DNA of 64,000 nucleotides, taken from the NCBI GenBank assembly GCA_019096195.1, contig JAGTXK010000005.1, positions 372,001 through 436,000 on the forward strand. The letters run 5' to 3'. Position numbers and translations under genes: made by a program. Within the stretch, counting starts at the first letter, position 1, and every line of letters starts with the position of its first letter. Shown here in pieces: positions 44,698 to 58,340 of this stretch. This DNA comes from Boletus sp. NGJ (lineage: Eukaryota > Basidiomycota > Agaricomycetes > Boletales > Boletaceae). A model generated the notes under the pieces. The model did no database searches, was not told the DNA's origin, and worked only from the letters and a program-made list of their open reading frames with translations.

Positions 44698-47600
44698 CTT
44701 GGATTAGACTGCTATACACAACGCTCGGACTCCAGAGCTAAGGAGATATACGCGGGCCCAGCGTTTTAAGGGACATCTGCATAGTATTCACCACTTGACG
44801 GTGACGAGAAAAGAACTCGCCGAAACTCTTGCATACACGCTCGTCCGGCGTACTAAATAAGGATAACGTTGCTGCCGGGCATAGTGCACTAGCCCCACTT
44901 CTCAGGTGGTTGCCGACTTGAGCGTACGCTGGTTCTACGATAGTGAACCCAGGTTCTCGTGATTACCTGTGACGTCACGAAGTAGCGTTAAGGAGATTTA
45001 TCTCGCCTTTCTCCCGTGCTACACCTGCTTGTAGTAAAAGCAGTCATCCTCCGGTCCCCCATCACCGTTGCCCATCATTTTCAACGACCTCTACTTCGAC
45101 TCCTACGAAGGCGTAGGAACCCCAGAACCGGATTGTAAGATATCTGGTAGTAAGGTTCTGAAAGAAGACCGACGCAGGAAAAGGAAAACCTATATCAGAA
45201 ACCCCGACAAAGTCAGACCTCTTCGCCCCTCCTCCGCATTCGCACTCTACCGCATTCAATACTTCCGCTCCTACCTTCGCCCCACATCACTTCCTAAGAC
45301 CAAACCCTCAATATGTCTAGAGTCGACATTGACGAACTCGTCCAAAAACTCGCCGACCTTACTCAGGAACGCGACAAGGAAAATATCACAAAGAAAATCG
45401 CTGATCCTGGGAAATGGGACGGCACAAGGTCATCCTTCCGCCCTTGGTGGATAAAGCTCCGTCTCTGGGTTGACGCCCAGAAATGGAAAAATAACAAGAT
45501 CATGGACATCGCTGTCCTCTCCCGTCTCGAAGGAAAAGCGGAATCCTTCGCACAATTGATCATGGAGCACTACCTCAGATGAGGAAGCTACCATCGAGAC
45601 GGACGCAAACGGGACTCTTGTTACCGGCAAAAGGAGCCAGATGCTTGGCCCACTTGGAATAGGTTACAGGAGCAGATCAAAACCCACTTCTGTATCGATA
45701 CCTTGGCCCACGAGTCATTAAGGAAACTCGAGGCCTTGAAACAAAACGGTCACCCTATTGACCTATTCCTACAACAGGTTTGAGATCTTGAGAAAAGAGT
45801 CGTATATCGACGATCACCACGCCGAAGTTCTACTGAAAAAGGCAGTAGACTTCAAAATCTACGAACGATCTCGTTTGAATAGCCCCGCCCGCAACTTTGA
45901 CTACGAAGACCTAGTCATAAACTATAGAACAATAGGTCGGGCATTCGAACAGATTGCGAACGAGCGTGGCCCCCCTCATAGATCTCAACCCCCACGTTCC
46001 TCATTCCCTCCTCCACGTGGGCAGCCCCCACACAATTCATATCGCCCAACCTACACGGCAGTAGGAACACAACCGGGTCGCGGTGCGCCCATGGAAATAG
46101 GTGTCCAGCAGGCTGGACCTTCCAAGGAAACCAGAACCTGTTTCCACTGTGGCAAACCCGGCCACATTAAACCTAACTGCCCGACGAACCCTTTCAAACG
46201 GACTGGTCGTCCACCTATGCAACGCCAGATTTGGGACTGGAACCAAGGCTCGTACATCGAGCAAAATCAGGGAGAAAACGAGGATCCCTCTTTTTTTAAC
46301 GAAACCCAATCTCGCGCATACGCACAACGACCACTCCCGCAACCTCCCGTCAGCTACAGCGGCACCAAGTGTAGCAGCAAGGACCTATGTTTCCGATGAG
46401 GCGGAAGCATACTATAGAGACAAATTCGAGGTGGAAGCAAAAGCCCGAGCTGCACAGGCTTTAAATGGACAGCGCCAATGAGTACAGAGGGAACTCAGCG
46501 GCAAGAACTTTCTTCTTCTTTTTCATCTTCTCTTACGACATGTACAAGTACCGATTTTCCTATCTCCGATCTCTCCGCTGTACTACGTAAACTATCAATG
46601 AAATCTGCGAGGGCGTCTCAATTGAGCGCGGCACCAGAATTAAGTGTACTTAATTCCCTCGTAAAACAACAAAAAATATCGAATATCTATAAACCCACAA
46701 AGGTCACGTTAAACCAAGCATCTACACTTTCCTATGGTGGAGAATTTTCACTCGAAACCATAGTATCGTGCAACGTTAACGGCCAGTGGTCGCGTTACCG
46801 TTTCCAGTCCCTCCTGGATTCGGGAGCGTCGCATACTTTCATAGATCAGGACTATGTAAAACGTCACGGAATACCTTTTTATACCATCGACAACCCCATT
46901 AAGATACATAATGCTGACGGTTCGGAAGGAGCAATCGGACCGATCCGTCACGCGGTAACACTGATGGTGGAAATAGAAGGACACTACGAAGTCATAGACG
47001 CGTACATATCTAAATTAGGAACTCATCGAATGATCATCGGGTATGACTGGCTATATCGTCATAACCCTGACATCGATTGGGTAAAACAGACAATCATGTT
47101 TCCTCGCTGTACCTCCTACTGTAAAATTATGGGCCTAGGACCCACTTCCTCTTACGAAGCCGGCTCAACTACGTACAATAGAAGAAGGACTTAAAGAAAA
47201 GGTTCCATTAACTTATCACGAATTTCTAGATGTCTTTTCGGAGAAAGAATCTCAGAGGATGCCTTTACGAAAACACTGGGATCATGCAATCGATCTCAAA
47301 GAAGACTTCATCCCCAAGAAAGGACGTGTTATTCCCCTTTCGGACATCGAGATGGAAGAAGTCAGAACGTTCATCGAAAAGGAAGTCAAAAAGGGTTATG
47401 TCAAACCCTCCAAATCTCCACAGACATCTCCCGTCTTCTTCATTCCTAAAAAAGACGGCAAAAAACGAATGGTTATGGACTACCGCTATTTAAACGAAGG
47501 AATGATCAAGAATTCCTATCCACTCCCTCTTATCCCGCAATTAATTGATCGACTCAAAAACGCGGATCTATTTACGGCTATGGATCTCCGATGGGGATAT

Positions 47601-50157
47601 AACAATGTCCGCATCAAAGAAGGCGATGAATGGAAAGCGGCATTCGTTACCCCTATTGGAGCATACGAACCTACCGTTATGTATTTCGGTCTCACGAACT
47701 CTCCCCCCACGTTTCAAACGATGATGAACGATATATTTAACGACATGTATGCGGTAGTCGTCATCTACATCGACGACATTATGATATTCACATCAAAAAA
47801 GACAAAAGAGCAACACGAAGAAGTTGTAAAGGAAGTTTTACGCCGTCTCCGCGAAAACGACCTTTACGTAAAACCAGAAAAGTGTACCTTCTCGGCAGAA
47901 AAAGTAGATTTCTTAGGAATGGTGGTATCTAAAGAGGGGGTAGAAATGCAGTCGAAGAAAGTAGCTGGGGTCATGGATTGGCCAATTCCTACTCGCTTGA
48001 AGCAACTTCAAGGCTTTCTCGGACTCTGTAATTATTATAGACGATTCATAGAAGGCTTCGCACAAATCGCGCGACCCCTGAACGATCTTACCAAGAAAGA
48101 CGTTCCATTCAAATGGGGTCCAGATCAACAAGAAGCATTCACGAACTTAAAAAGAAAATTTACGGAAGCGCCACTTCTCGCGTATCCTAATCGCGATCAA
48201 GAAATGCGCGTGGAAACCGATGCCTCAGACATCGCCACGGGAGCAGTGCTCTCCACCTTATGCAATGACAGTAACTGGCGACCAGTCGCCTTTATCTCTC
48301 ACTCTTTTGACAGCGCAGAGCGCAACTATCCGATCTACGATAAAGAATTACTTGCAGTAATTCGCGCCCTAGAAGAATGGCGCCATTATTTAATTGGTCG
48401 CGAAAGGTTTGAAATCTGGACTGACCATAAAAATCTAGAATATTGGAAGAAGCCTCAAACGCTTAGCGGACGTCAAGCACGTTGGCACGCGCTTCTTCAA
48501 GAATTTAATTATTCTTTCGTATACAAACCTGGATCGTCCAATGGGAGAGCCGATGCTCTATCTCGACGACCAGATCACGGTGACGCAGTTGTAGATCACA
48601 ATCAAAACGTCACCGTTCTCCCTCCTTCTATATTTATAAATCACGTTTCTCTTTCTTCCGATCTCATGACAAAAATACAAAAAGAATCTAAAAAACATAA
48701 CGTCGATGCTATAAACAATTTCCTTTTCTACTCAGAACTTAATCTATTCAAAAACGAAAAAGATCAAATCTACGTACCTGAATCTCTACGTACCGAAATC
48801 ATTACGTTATGTCATGATTCGCCTATTGCAGGACACGGCGGTCATTCTAAAACTATACATACTCTTTCTCGATATTTCTCGTGGCCAGGAGTCACAAAGG
48901 ACGTAAAAACTTACGTAGATCACTGCCAAGTGTGCGCCCTCACGAAGGGTAAGCAAAATGCACCGGCAGGAAAAGTCATCCCTCTTCCCGCAGCAAAAAG
49001 ACCATGGGAAGACTTATCAGTAGATTTCATTACAGGCTTACCGCCTTCACAATCATTTACCGCTATATGTGTTGTTGTGGACAGATTCTCAAAAGAAGTT
49101 ATTTTTATACCAACTTACGATACATGTTCCTCAAAGATCTTGCTATTCTATTTAGAGACCATGTCTGGTCAACACATGGACTCCCCTCTACCCTCGTATC
49201 AGATCGAGGACCACAATTCGTTTCTGCTTTCACCCAAGAGCTTTGTAAGCTTCTTGGCATAAAACAAAAAATCTCTACGGCATACCATCCACAAACAGAC
49301 GGACAAACCGAACGCATTAATCGAGATCTCGAACAGTATCTCGTGCATATGCCGGAAAGAAACAAAACGACTGGGTCGAATGGCTGAAGTTAGCCCAATT
49401 CTCTCACAATAACACCGTCACTACGGCCACTGGAGAAATTCCCTTTAAAATCACACGAAACTACATACCACGAATGGGTTTCGAAGGATCTCTCACGGGT
49501 TTTGCAGACGAAATTGGGCGTAACCATAAGAGATTGAAGAAGCGCTGGAAGCTACACGAGAGAGGATGATCACCTCTTCCGATAAAAAACGATCCTACAG
49601 CACCAGAATATTCTATTGGTCAGCAAGTCTGGCTTTCAACAGATAAATTAAAACTTCCTTATACGGCGAAAGAAACTTACACAAAAATGGATTGGTCCCT
49701 ACGTTATCACTAGGGTACTTCCTAACGCCGTAACGCTCAAACTACCTAATTCTGTTCACATCCATCCAACTGTGAACATTTCTCGCGTCAAACCATATAG
49801 AGATACGCTGCCTGGACAGCCTAAATCTCGTCCCGACGCTATAGAAATTGACGAAGAAGGTGAAGAGCAGTTTGAAGTTGATTATATCGCCGCTTCCAGG
49901 ATGAAAAGAGGCAAAATAGAATATTTGGTTCATTGGAAGGGTTATGATGAAACCGATAGAACCTGGGAATCTGAAGACATTCACGTAACTGCACCGGATG
50001 CAGTTCAAGATTTCCATCGTCTTAATCCTTCCGCACCACGCAAGCTTCGTGGTTTATCATTTTCAGCTTTCGCTTCTTTATTCTCACCTTATGAAAATTT
50101 CACCGAAAACGAAAAAACAACGACTCGTCTGGAATTCGAGTCTTAAAGAGGGGGTAG

Positions 50158-50641
50158 TGTAATAATATGGGAAATTTTCAAACTTTTCAAACGCTCACTT
50201 ACTTTTCATCTTCTTCACCTTTTCTTCTCATAAGTCACGTGACTGTGCACGTGACCGTGGAAACATATCACATGATAGGTCTAGAACCTATGACGTCATA
50301 TGACATCATACCTCATGTGATCCACGACCTTTTAATTTCCGCTCTTCTCACACAGCCCTATTAATCTCTGTCTTACCATACGTAGTAATTTATCACACGC
50401 ACAGCCTGGTCCGTGCGCATTCTCCCTCATGTATATAAACTAGCACTTTGACGACTGGTATCCCCAGTCTAATCCACTTGTATCTTCCTCCAACAACCTA
50501 TTAGCTTCGGCCATCGGTCGTCGTAGGGTTGGGAATATCCAGGACTAAGACTCTCCCACCTGATTCGTTCAGCCAGGACTCGTGTAGCCTGCAAAGCATT
50601 TCCGAGCCTTGTGGTTTGTTTTCCGAAAGGGATTCATAACA
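50158..50641 (+). repeat. 3' LTR of the chromovirus fossil
   Basis: Near-identical to the 5' LTR, preceded by the polypurine tract and followed by the target duplication CTCCC. Confidence 0.93.
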
Positions 50642-50796
50642 CTCCCATGAGGAAGCTTTCCCATATCGTCTCCAAGGAGTTGAATGAGAGGTCTCCCCAC
50701 AAGTCATTGATGACCAGGGATGGGGAAAGTATGAAGGGAAGGGAAAAATGTGTACTCCCTTCATTATCCGTAACACATAATGCTTTCATAGTGGCT

Positions 50797-53700
50797 TAGC
50801 AATTCTAATTCTAATTCTAATCCAATTTCAAGCCAATTCTAATTTCAATTTCAATCAAATATTAATTCTATTAATTCTAATTCTAATTCTAATCCTAATG
50901 ATTTACAAAGTGAAGTATTGTCTTTGTTTGTTATTTGAGTGACTTGAGCTGCAGAGAGAAAAGGAAAGTGCGAGTGTGGGTGAAGGTGCAAAGTGCCTCC
51001 CAGCTATGATCTGTGAGAGAACCTGTGGGGCCCAAGTGTCAGCTGCATTCCCTGAGAGTTAGGAGATGCCCAATGCAATGAGGTGGCACTTGGATCCCAG
51101 GTTCTAGAAGGGCTGTACTTATCGTATATGTGACTATTATACTGATGGCATTGCCAGCCTGATGAATTCCAGGGCTGTTTTGGGTGGCATGGACTATATG
51201 TAAGATACTAGGATTTGGTTGTGCTTTCTGAGATAGAGTTGGAAGGCATTGTTGGCCCAGTAACCTTTTACTTTCATGATATCAAAGGGGACCCCTTGAA
51301 GTAGGTACTCCAGTGCTGCTCTAATATGTATTCTGTGTTCATGCATGCAGTTGAGCCCTGCTGCTTTGGCAAGCCTGTTGAGATGCATGACAAATGTTTG
51401 TCTCATGATTGGCTTGCAGCCCTTAGTTGTCCAGTAAGCAAAAAGTGGGCCATCAACAGGGGGATTATTGATTTTTATGTGTGTGTCAAAAGCATCTAAG
51501 AGGTCTGTGGATCCATCCTGTTTAGCCCAGTGCACCTCCTTGCCTGAGGTACTGGATTTTGTGCACAGAAGAGCAAAAACTTTGGTGTGTAAGTCATTGT
51601 GGTCAATGTCATTATGTATGTCTCTGTGGGTGATGTGTTTTGCTGGGTCAAAAACGTCAAGCTTCCGAAGTGTGAATTTGCCTATCCATGCTGCTATGTA
51701 GAATGTGGTGGTAAGACAAGTGAAAAACACCATGTTGAAGTGGTTGGTTTGATTGAGCTTGTTCTTGATAAGTGAACCTGTGAGTGCTGAAATGAAAGAA
51801 GAAATTAGGGCTACATTGGCTGGGGTGTGGTCCCTTTCCAGGACACCTCTGCTGTCACAAAAGACATGAAAGACAAGGAGTCCTACACTATAAGTGGTGC
51901 AGGTGCTCTCTGCCCAACTCTATAGGGTGATGACTTTAACTCTCTCCTGGAGCTTGAAAGTTGCTGGGGAGCCCAGGATGGAGGTGATGTGGGATGTGGG
52001 AGCCACTTCTCCAATTGATCCTTGGCTGCACAGTGGAGACACAGTTCAGAAGGGGAGGGTGTGAGGTTCATTGGGTAGGGAGGGACTGTTTTGACAGGGA
52101 GTGTATTGCTTGCTTCTATGTTGTTGGGGGTAAGATGGTTGGATTTTTGTGTGGTTTGGGACTTTGTGATGGGTAGTGCATGTAGATGCAAGAAATTGAT
52201 GTTAGATGCACAGCTCATCACATTGGAGGTTGTCAAAGTCAAGAACATAGCTGCTGATTTCTTTAGGTATGGTGATCTGTGGGAGTAAAAGCATGGTGGG
52301 GGGATATTCACTGTGTAATGGTCCATCTGCTGGGTTGTTTGTGCTGGGGACATATTTTGTGAATACCTAGTGCAGAGGGGATGCCAGGAGGTCATGTACT
52401 CTCCAAGGAATGTAACATTGGTGGGGATATTTTAGCTCTGACCTTTCCTCCAGCCATCAACAACTCCTTTGTTGTTGCAATAAACTATGAGTGATGTGCT
52501 AGATTGATCAAGTGTGAGCAAAGTACAGATGAGAAATGTGAATGCAACACTCTCTGCCCACCCAATGTCTCACCCATTTGCTTTCCAGTGTTTGTGCAGT
52601 CTTCATGCACACTATCTTTGGCTAATGATGATCATCAAGCCACAACTGGTGCTGGCATCCAAGAAGGCTTGGTGGTTGGTTGGATGTAGATTCAGAGGGA
52701 TCAGGATGGGAGGCTTGGAGTTCAATGTGTATAGCCACTAGTATAACTCATCAACTGTGCTGCATGGTTTCCTACATGGCATGAAGGGTTTGCTGCCAAA
52801 GATTCCCAGCATGGACTGTAGTGAGGTGAGGTATGTGCTGCCTTCTAAAATGACTAATGAGGCATGAGATAATCATCTTCTGCACTTGCTTGAGAATATG
52901 CACTGTTGTATGCAACCATTCATGTATTGCATTGATATACTTGATCTACTTTTCCATTGTTAAACAAACAGTATTGTTCTCAAAATCCCATGTGAAGCTG
53001 ATGAATGTTTGCATCAAGGAGAATGGTATATCCTTGGAGAGTTCCCAGGGAATTCCCAAATGGTTGGAGATCTGATCAATGTGGCTAAAATCATATGTGT
53101 GTGATGTGATATTGCTGCTTGGACTCTCTGATATCAGATCTTGGATGGTGTGTGTGCAGTCTTTGGTGAATTTCTCATGCATGCTATCAGCCAGGATTTC
53201 TCCCTTGAACCACCAGCAGCCATTGTCTTTGTGTCTCCCACCTTGTAATTAGTGATGGCATTGCATGGTAAATAAAAGAAAAGGTGGTCATCTACCCAGG
53301 CAACTATGGGTCCTATGCCCACAGCTCAAAAGATATCTAGGCCAGCATCCTGTACCATACCATAGGTTCCAGCTGAGGGCCCATAACAGAAACATAATGA
53401 TGTATCTACTATGAAGAGTGCAGGCTCATCTATGATGTGGACGATGAGTGCTGGCCATTGAGAGGAGTGTAGTGGGATTGTGCAGTAAGCCTTAACTATG
53501 TCTCTGGTTGCTCCTTGGCTTTCTTGTGGGAGAGTGTGAATTAGTGTGCAGATGGTGTGAAATGTACCCCATTCATAGGTGAAGAGGGATGGGTTGATCT
53601 GCAAATTAATTTATAAGACCTTGTCTGGATGGGGTAGATTAGGGTATGACAGATTTTGGATGAGGTGGAATTTCCCTGGCTTTCTGGGCTTGGGTATTAT

Positions 53701-56182
53701 GCTTAAAGGGGAGGATTGGAATGGCCCAATGAGGGTCTCTAGTGCATCTTGATTGAAGAGTCCTATGTATCACTGTTTCATGAATTCTTTGTGCACTATT
53801 TCATTGAAAGCATCATGATGTGCAATAATAGAGGGGTTGTTGGGTGGGGTGAACAAGTGGGTTATGGTGGGGGCATGTACATGGAAACCATGTATTAGTT
53901 GTTTGAGTAGGGTTGGGTGTCTATGCGATAGTCCAAGATTTATTAACATGTCTTGCCAACCATCTGCATTGTAGAATGTTAATGCTCTACTTTGCAGGTG
54001 CATCAGCAGTGTGCTGATGAAGGGGGCACTCCTGAGCTCCATGGCTAGTGTTTCCACAACCTGAACAATCATTGTTGTGTCCTCGTCCCGAACAACTATG
54101 GGGTCATTGGAAATTTCAGCAGAGAACTTGTCCACTTTTGTTGAGCAGGTATTCTTGCTGATTATATATGCAGTGTATGGGCACTGCATTGCAGGGGGGA
54201 CAATCTGGGCAGACCTCATGTGTTCCAAGGCACTTTGGGCAGGTTGATGTGGTTTTATTGTTGTGAAAGGGGTGTCACTGTTTGCTGTCATGGCTCCAAC
54301 TGTGTCAAGGTGACCTTTCCCTGGACTGTGACCTGTGGTGCACTGGGCATGGACCTCTTGTGGAGTCCAAGAAGTGGGGTGAAGCAGACCATGAAGGTTG
54401 TTGGCTGTGGGTGTCTTGTGTAGATTGTCATCCCTGCTCTGATGGCTAAAAACAGTTGGCATGTGCCTGGTCCAACTGGGTGAGCAGAATAAACCACACC
54501 ATTGCAGGTGTGGAGGGAGATATAGCAGCAGCAGGGGTGATAGCAGTGGTGGTATATTGTGGTGGTGTTAGTAAGAATAAAGTGGCAGCAGCAGTGATGG
54601 TGGGTCATAGTTTAAAGAAGCAGCAGGTTGTAGAGATGTGGAATGGGAGGATTAGTTTGGTATGGAGTCCTATATGCACTGAGATGTACTTGCTTGAGAT
54701 TGGCTTGGACTTTTCTAGAGTCTAGCTCATACACTATCTTGGCAAGGAGATCTTCATCGATGACAGCAATGTTGTAGGCTTTATAGAGTGTGAGCTTATC
54801 GTGCCAGTCTGTGCGAGCTCTTGAAGTGTAATGCAGCAGTGCTTTTTCTTCTTGCTCTTCTTCCTCTTGCATGGGGTGGTTGTCCAGATTGTGGAAAAAC
54901 CAGTTGAATGAGTCTATGACATTGTCACCACACTTCGTGTTGTCTATGGCAGTAAGGAACAGATTCTTAGCATACATGAACTATACACAAGCTAATGATC
55001 AAGCTTCACATTCTTGGATGCTGCAAGTGAACTGGCAGATTGTACCATGACTTGGCCTTCCTCCACCTTGGTTATTATGAGGGCATCATTCTCATCAGAC
55101 TGCATGACCATGCAAGCAGCCTCACACAGCCCCTCCCTGGAGAAGTACCAAAGTGGTACATGCTTGTGTGCTTTAATATGCCTAATGGCATAATCAGCCA
55201 GTCTGGTGGTGAGAGAGGTGGCAAGATGTGCATCTGGGTTGAATGTGATAGGCTGCAAGCCTACTGGTAGTGTGGTGTCTGCTGGCTGCTCTGCTTGTAC
55301 TTGCTCTCCTTTTGGGGCATGCTCTTCATTGGGTTGTGGTGTGCCTCAACCAGGTTGTTGCTGTGGGGCATTGGTATCTCTTTCCTAATTTTCAGTGTCA
55401 TGCCAATCTGGGTGCACTCCTCCTAATCTGGTCTGTTTCCATTTCTATTCTAGGAAGGTTATGGCTTTGTCACAGTCTACCTGTTGTGCTATGATTGTGA
55501 GTTCTAGGAGGGTGGCAAAATCAGGTAGGGTAAAGTCTGGAGATAGGATGGGGTTGAGTTTCATAGTCAATGTGAATTCAGATGGCTTGCTGAGTTCAGC
55601 TTAGGAAGTGTTGAAGGACTTAAAAGGTGCAATAAAATAAGTGGCTGCTGCACAAAAAGAAAGGCAGAGGTCAGTGTGCAGCTGCTAAGCTGACTGGTGA
55701 GGGAAACAAAAGAGAGAGAGATTCAGAGGCACTGCCACTTGAACAAAGACTAAATTCTATTCCTACTCATGTACTCACACTACTAGAATAACTAACTTCA
55801 TGTAATGAGTAGAAAAGGATAAAAATGAGAAACAAGAGGGTGTGAGAAAGTTTTTGAAGTCTGGCTTGTTTATATAAGAATGGTGGCACAAACATTGGCA
55901 AACAATGTCCACTTTTTTAACACTGAGTGTGGGAAAATGGACTTGGATATTTTTTTGAATGTAGGTCTACACTTTTGGTACACTTTGTTTACTACACTAT
56001 ACTACACTCTGCTACACTTTTGTTTGCTTTTTTTACTACACTTTGTTTGCTACACTTTTGCTACGTTTGGTGCACATTTTTGCTACACTATACTACACTC
56101 TTTCCTACACTTTTTGTATAACATTTGACTACACCTTTGACTACATCTTTTGTATACTTTTAATTTAGAATTAGAATTAGGA
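50797..56182 (-). mobile_element. Tyrosine-recombinase retroelement fossil (DIRS-order-like)
   Basis: Reads on the minus strand. Parts from its 5' side: promoter-like end with TATA (about 55870), a gag-like region (about 54600-55700), a reverse transcriptase (about 53130-53650; D-I-V-K-A-Y-C-T-I-P-L-H and W-V-D-D-H-L-F), an RNase H-like stretch (about 51900-53100), and a tyrosine recombinase (51194-51733; M-H-E-H-R-I-H-I-R and V-K-G-Y-W-A). Reverse transcriptase with a tyrosine recombinase instead of a DDE integrase defines the DIRS order, and similar proteins are common in Agaricomycetes. Both ends carry inverted hexamer repeats (ttctaa at 50800-50899, agaatt at 56163-56182). It is heavily decayed, probably ten or more breaks, CpG-poor and older than the chromovirus. 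Confidence 0.75.
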
Positions 56183-58340
56183 TTACATGCAGAGTTAGAA
56201 TGTGAGGCACTTCCAATGAAGACTCAGTGAGGAGTTGATACTTACCTTCATAGATAGTATTCAGAAACTTGCTGTACACTTCAACAAAGACAGTATCATA
56301 CTTGGGGTAGGCATCTGAGAAGTCCTGTTTCTGCTGATCTGTTCCAACATGGAGACTATCATGGTTGCATGGTTAGTGGACACATGCAGATGCAAGCTAT
56401 AGAAAAATGTTAACCTGATAATGTGGTTACCTTCTTCTGGCTAAATATGTAGGATCAGGACCACCCATGATTATGCTGAATGACCAGCCAGTCTTCTTGG
56501 CTAGCTGCTATTCAGTTCCTGTGGAATCAAACATCATCATGATACAAGAAGATTGCTGATGCACTCAATAATAAGTTCCTGGAGGTTATTGATGATCTCA
56601 AGCTGGCTCAAGCAAAACAGAGGGCAGCACTCCATAAGGGTAGCTTGGATGATGACAGTGTTGAGGTGGATCCTCTGAACATTTGAAAGTTAGTACATTA
56701 AGTCTTTAAGTAGGAATAGCCACTGACCTACAACTAGAAATATTCAAGAGCTCACATCAATACTTCATCACATGTTGGTGGATTTACTAGACACAATTTG
56801 AGCTATGAATGCTAGTAGTGACAAAAGCTTGAACTCACTTTGTGACACTTCTTGACAGCTTCATTGAGCACATGATTATGTTCTTCTTCTAGTTCTTGAC
56901 CTAGTGAAATGTCTGGCAAGATGGCTGCTTGTTCAGGTCAATAATTCTTCCACCTATGGAATAGGGAGGTCCAGGATTTCTTGTATGCTTTACTGCCACC
57001 AAGCTTCATATACTCCTTGAGCTCTTTCTCAGGGAAGGCTTTTTGCTCAGGAGTTGCCCAACCAGTAGGTGCTATCTGTATGAAAATTAATTAGAGTTCA
57101 TTGGAAGGCATGTCATATATAAGGGGGGAAGGAAGAGGAGGGTATAAGAGTGCATCACCAAGGTTCCAATGAGCCTTATCTGCCACACCACTGCAATCAA
57201 CAAAGCATCATATCTGGAACATCAACCATTGAGTGATTACCTTGAACTAAGCATGATTTAACCTAACCAAAAAAAAATGAATATAGTTGCCACTACCATA
57301 ACATACAATTGAACTGATCTGAATCCAACAGACATCATTGACACTTTGGTAGAGTAGAACTCCATGACCTTGGAGATCTGAGATATTATTTCCCTCCATG
57401 GCATTGAGAAGCAGATTCTCAAGGATGTATATCACCACACAAAGCTTTGGAGCTATATCAGCACCCTTGTTACCTTGTGGCAATGCCAATTAGATAGTGT
57501 GCAACTAAGACTCAAGCTGCATGATAGTGGTGACCATGCTATCAATGTGCAAGTAATCACCACTTTCCAGGTACTTGTTGCAAAGGGTCTCTGCAAACCA
57601 GTGGGATGACCCTCCAACTACATGTCTGAAAGTAAGCTTGATCTCATTCATAGTGTTGTCTAAGTGCCTGTCCATTTTTTGGGCCATTTAGTGCTATTAC
57701 AACACTTGCATTTGTTTCAGCTTTGCTGTATTCTGGATTCAGCTTACTGTCAGAATAGTATACTAGTGCTCTAGGTTTGCTAAGTAACAGAATACAATTA
57801 GAGCATTGTGACCTGGCTATGAGCTTTACCATGATCATGGATGGAGAGTCCTGATGTTTACTTACTTTCCATTAGCTCTGTCACTAACATGTCTTGCTTG
57901 GATCTTTTGATTAATTTTCTTCTTGTGGCTATAAAAATGGTCAGTCATTTCAGGCCCACAAAGCACCTATGCATACATTTCATAGTATTTTGCATGGTAG
58001 AAACATGCTGCAAGTACTTGTTCCTCTGACATTTTGTATAGTTTGGATTGGCCCATGATAGAGTGAGTGAGGAATGACTCAGAATCAGCAGAAGCATAAG
58101 TTAGCCTGATAATCCATTTGGAGAGCCTCAATGTGATTAGCCAATAGAACTTTGCCTGGTGTGGTATAGGATAATTACACAATAAACATGAATACCACTA
58201 ATGAAAATACACACATGAAATATGCAAGTAAGTAATAGTGAGTTGCAGTAGTGAATCCAGTGGCCTTCCAACCAAGTTACACACACACATAAGTCACTAA
58301 AAGTCCATGTAACATAGGACTGTATATGAGAGTTATATAG
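56183..58340. other. Degraded AT-rich DNA, no gene assigned
   Basis: Only short frames, some coding-like on the minus strand (57247-57840). No family recognised; probably old transposon sequence. Confidence 0.4.

Larger units (their letters stand above)
44215..50641 (+). mobile_element. Ty3 chromovirus fossil, Tf1/sushi-like (family A)
   Basis: LTRs 44215-44697 and 50158-50641 (483 and 484 bp, TG...CA), target duplication CTCCC (44210-44214, 50642-50646), and polypurine tract aaagaggggg before the 3' LTR. Parts in order: gag-like region from about 45313 with one CCHC knuckle (C-F-H-C-G-K-P-G-H, about 46137); protease with L-L-D-S-G-A-S (about 46810); reverse transcriptase with Y-I-D-D (about 47766); RNase H; integrase with HHCC and D-D-E-type core; and a chromodomain (about 49900-50000, K-I-E-Y-L-V-H-W-K-G-Y). 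It is full length but broken, with about five or six breaks. By eye the two LTRs differ at about 10-12 positions (near 2%), so it is the youngest large insertion here, consistent with its retained CpG. Confidence 0.95.
43435..50775 (+). repeat. Solo LTR, family B, copy 2, split by the chromovirus
   Basis: The two halves (43435-44214 and 50642-50775) together match family-B copies 1 and 3 from tgttac to ccgtaaca. The target duplication CATAA flanks the whole (43430-43434, 50776-50780). The Ty3 element 44215-50641 sits inside it. This copy's first 30 bases differ somewhat from the other two. Confidence 0.9.
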
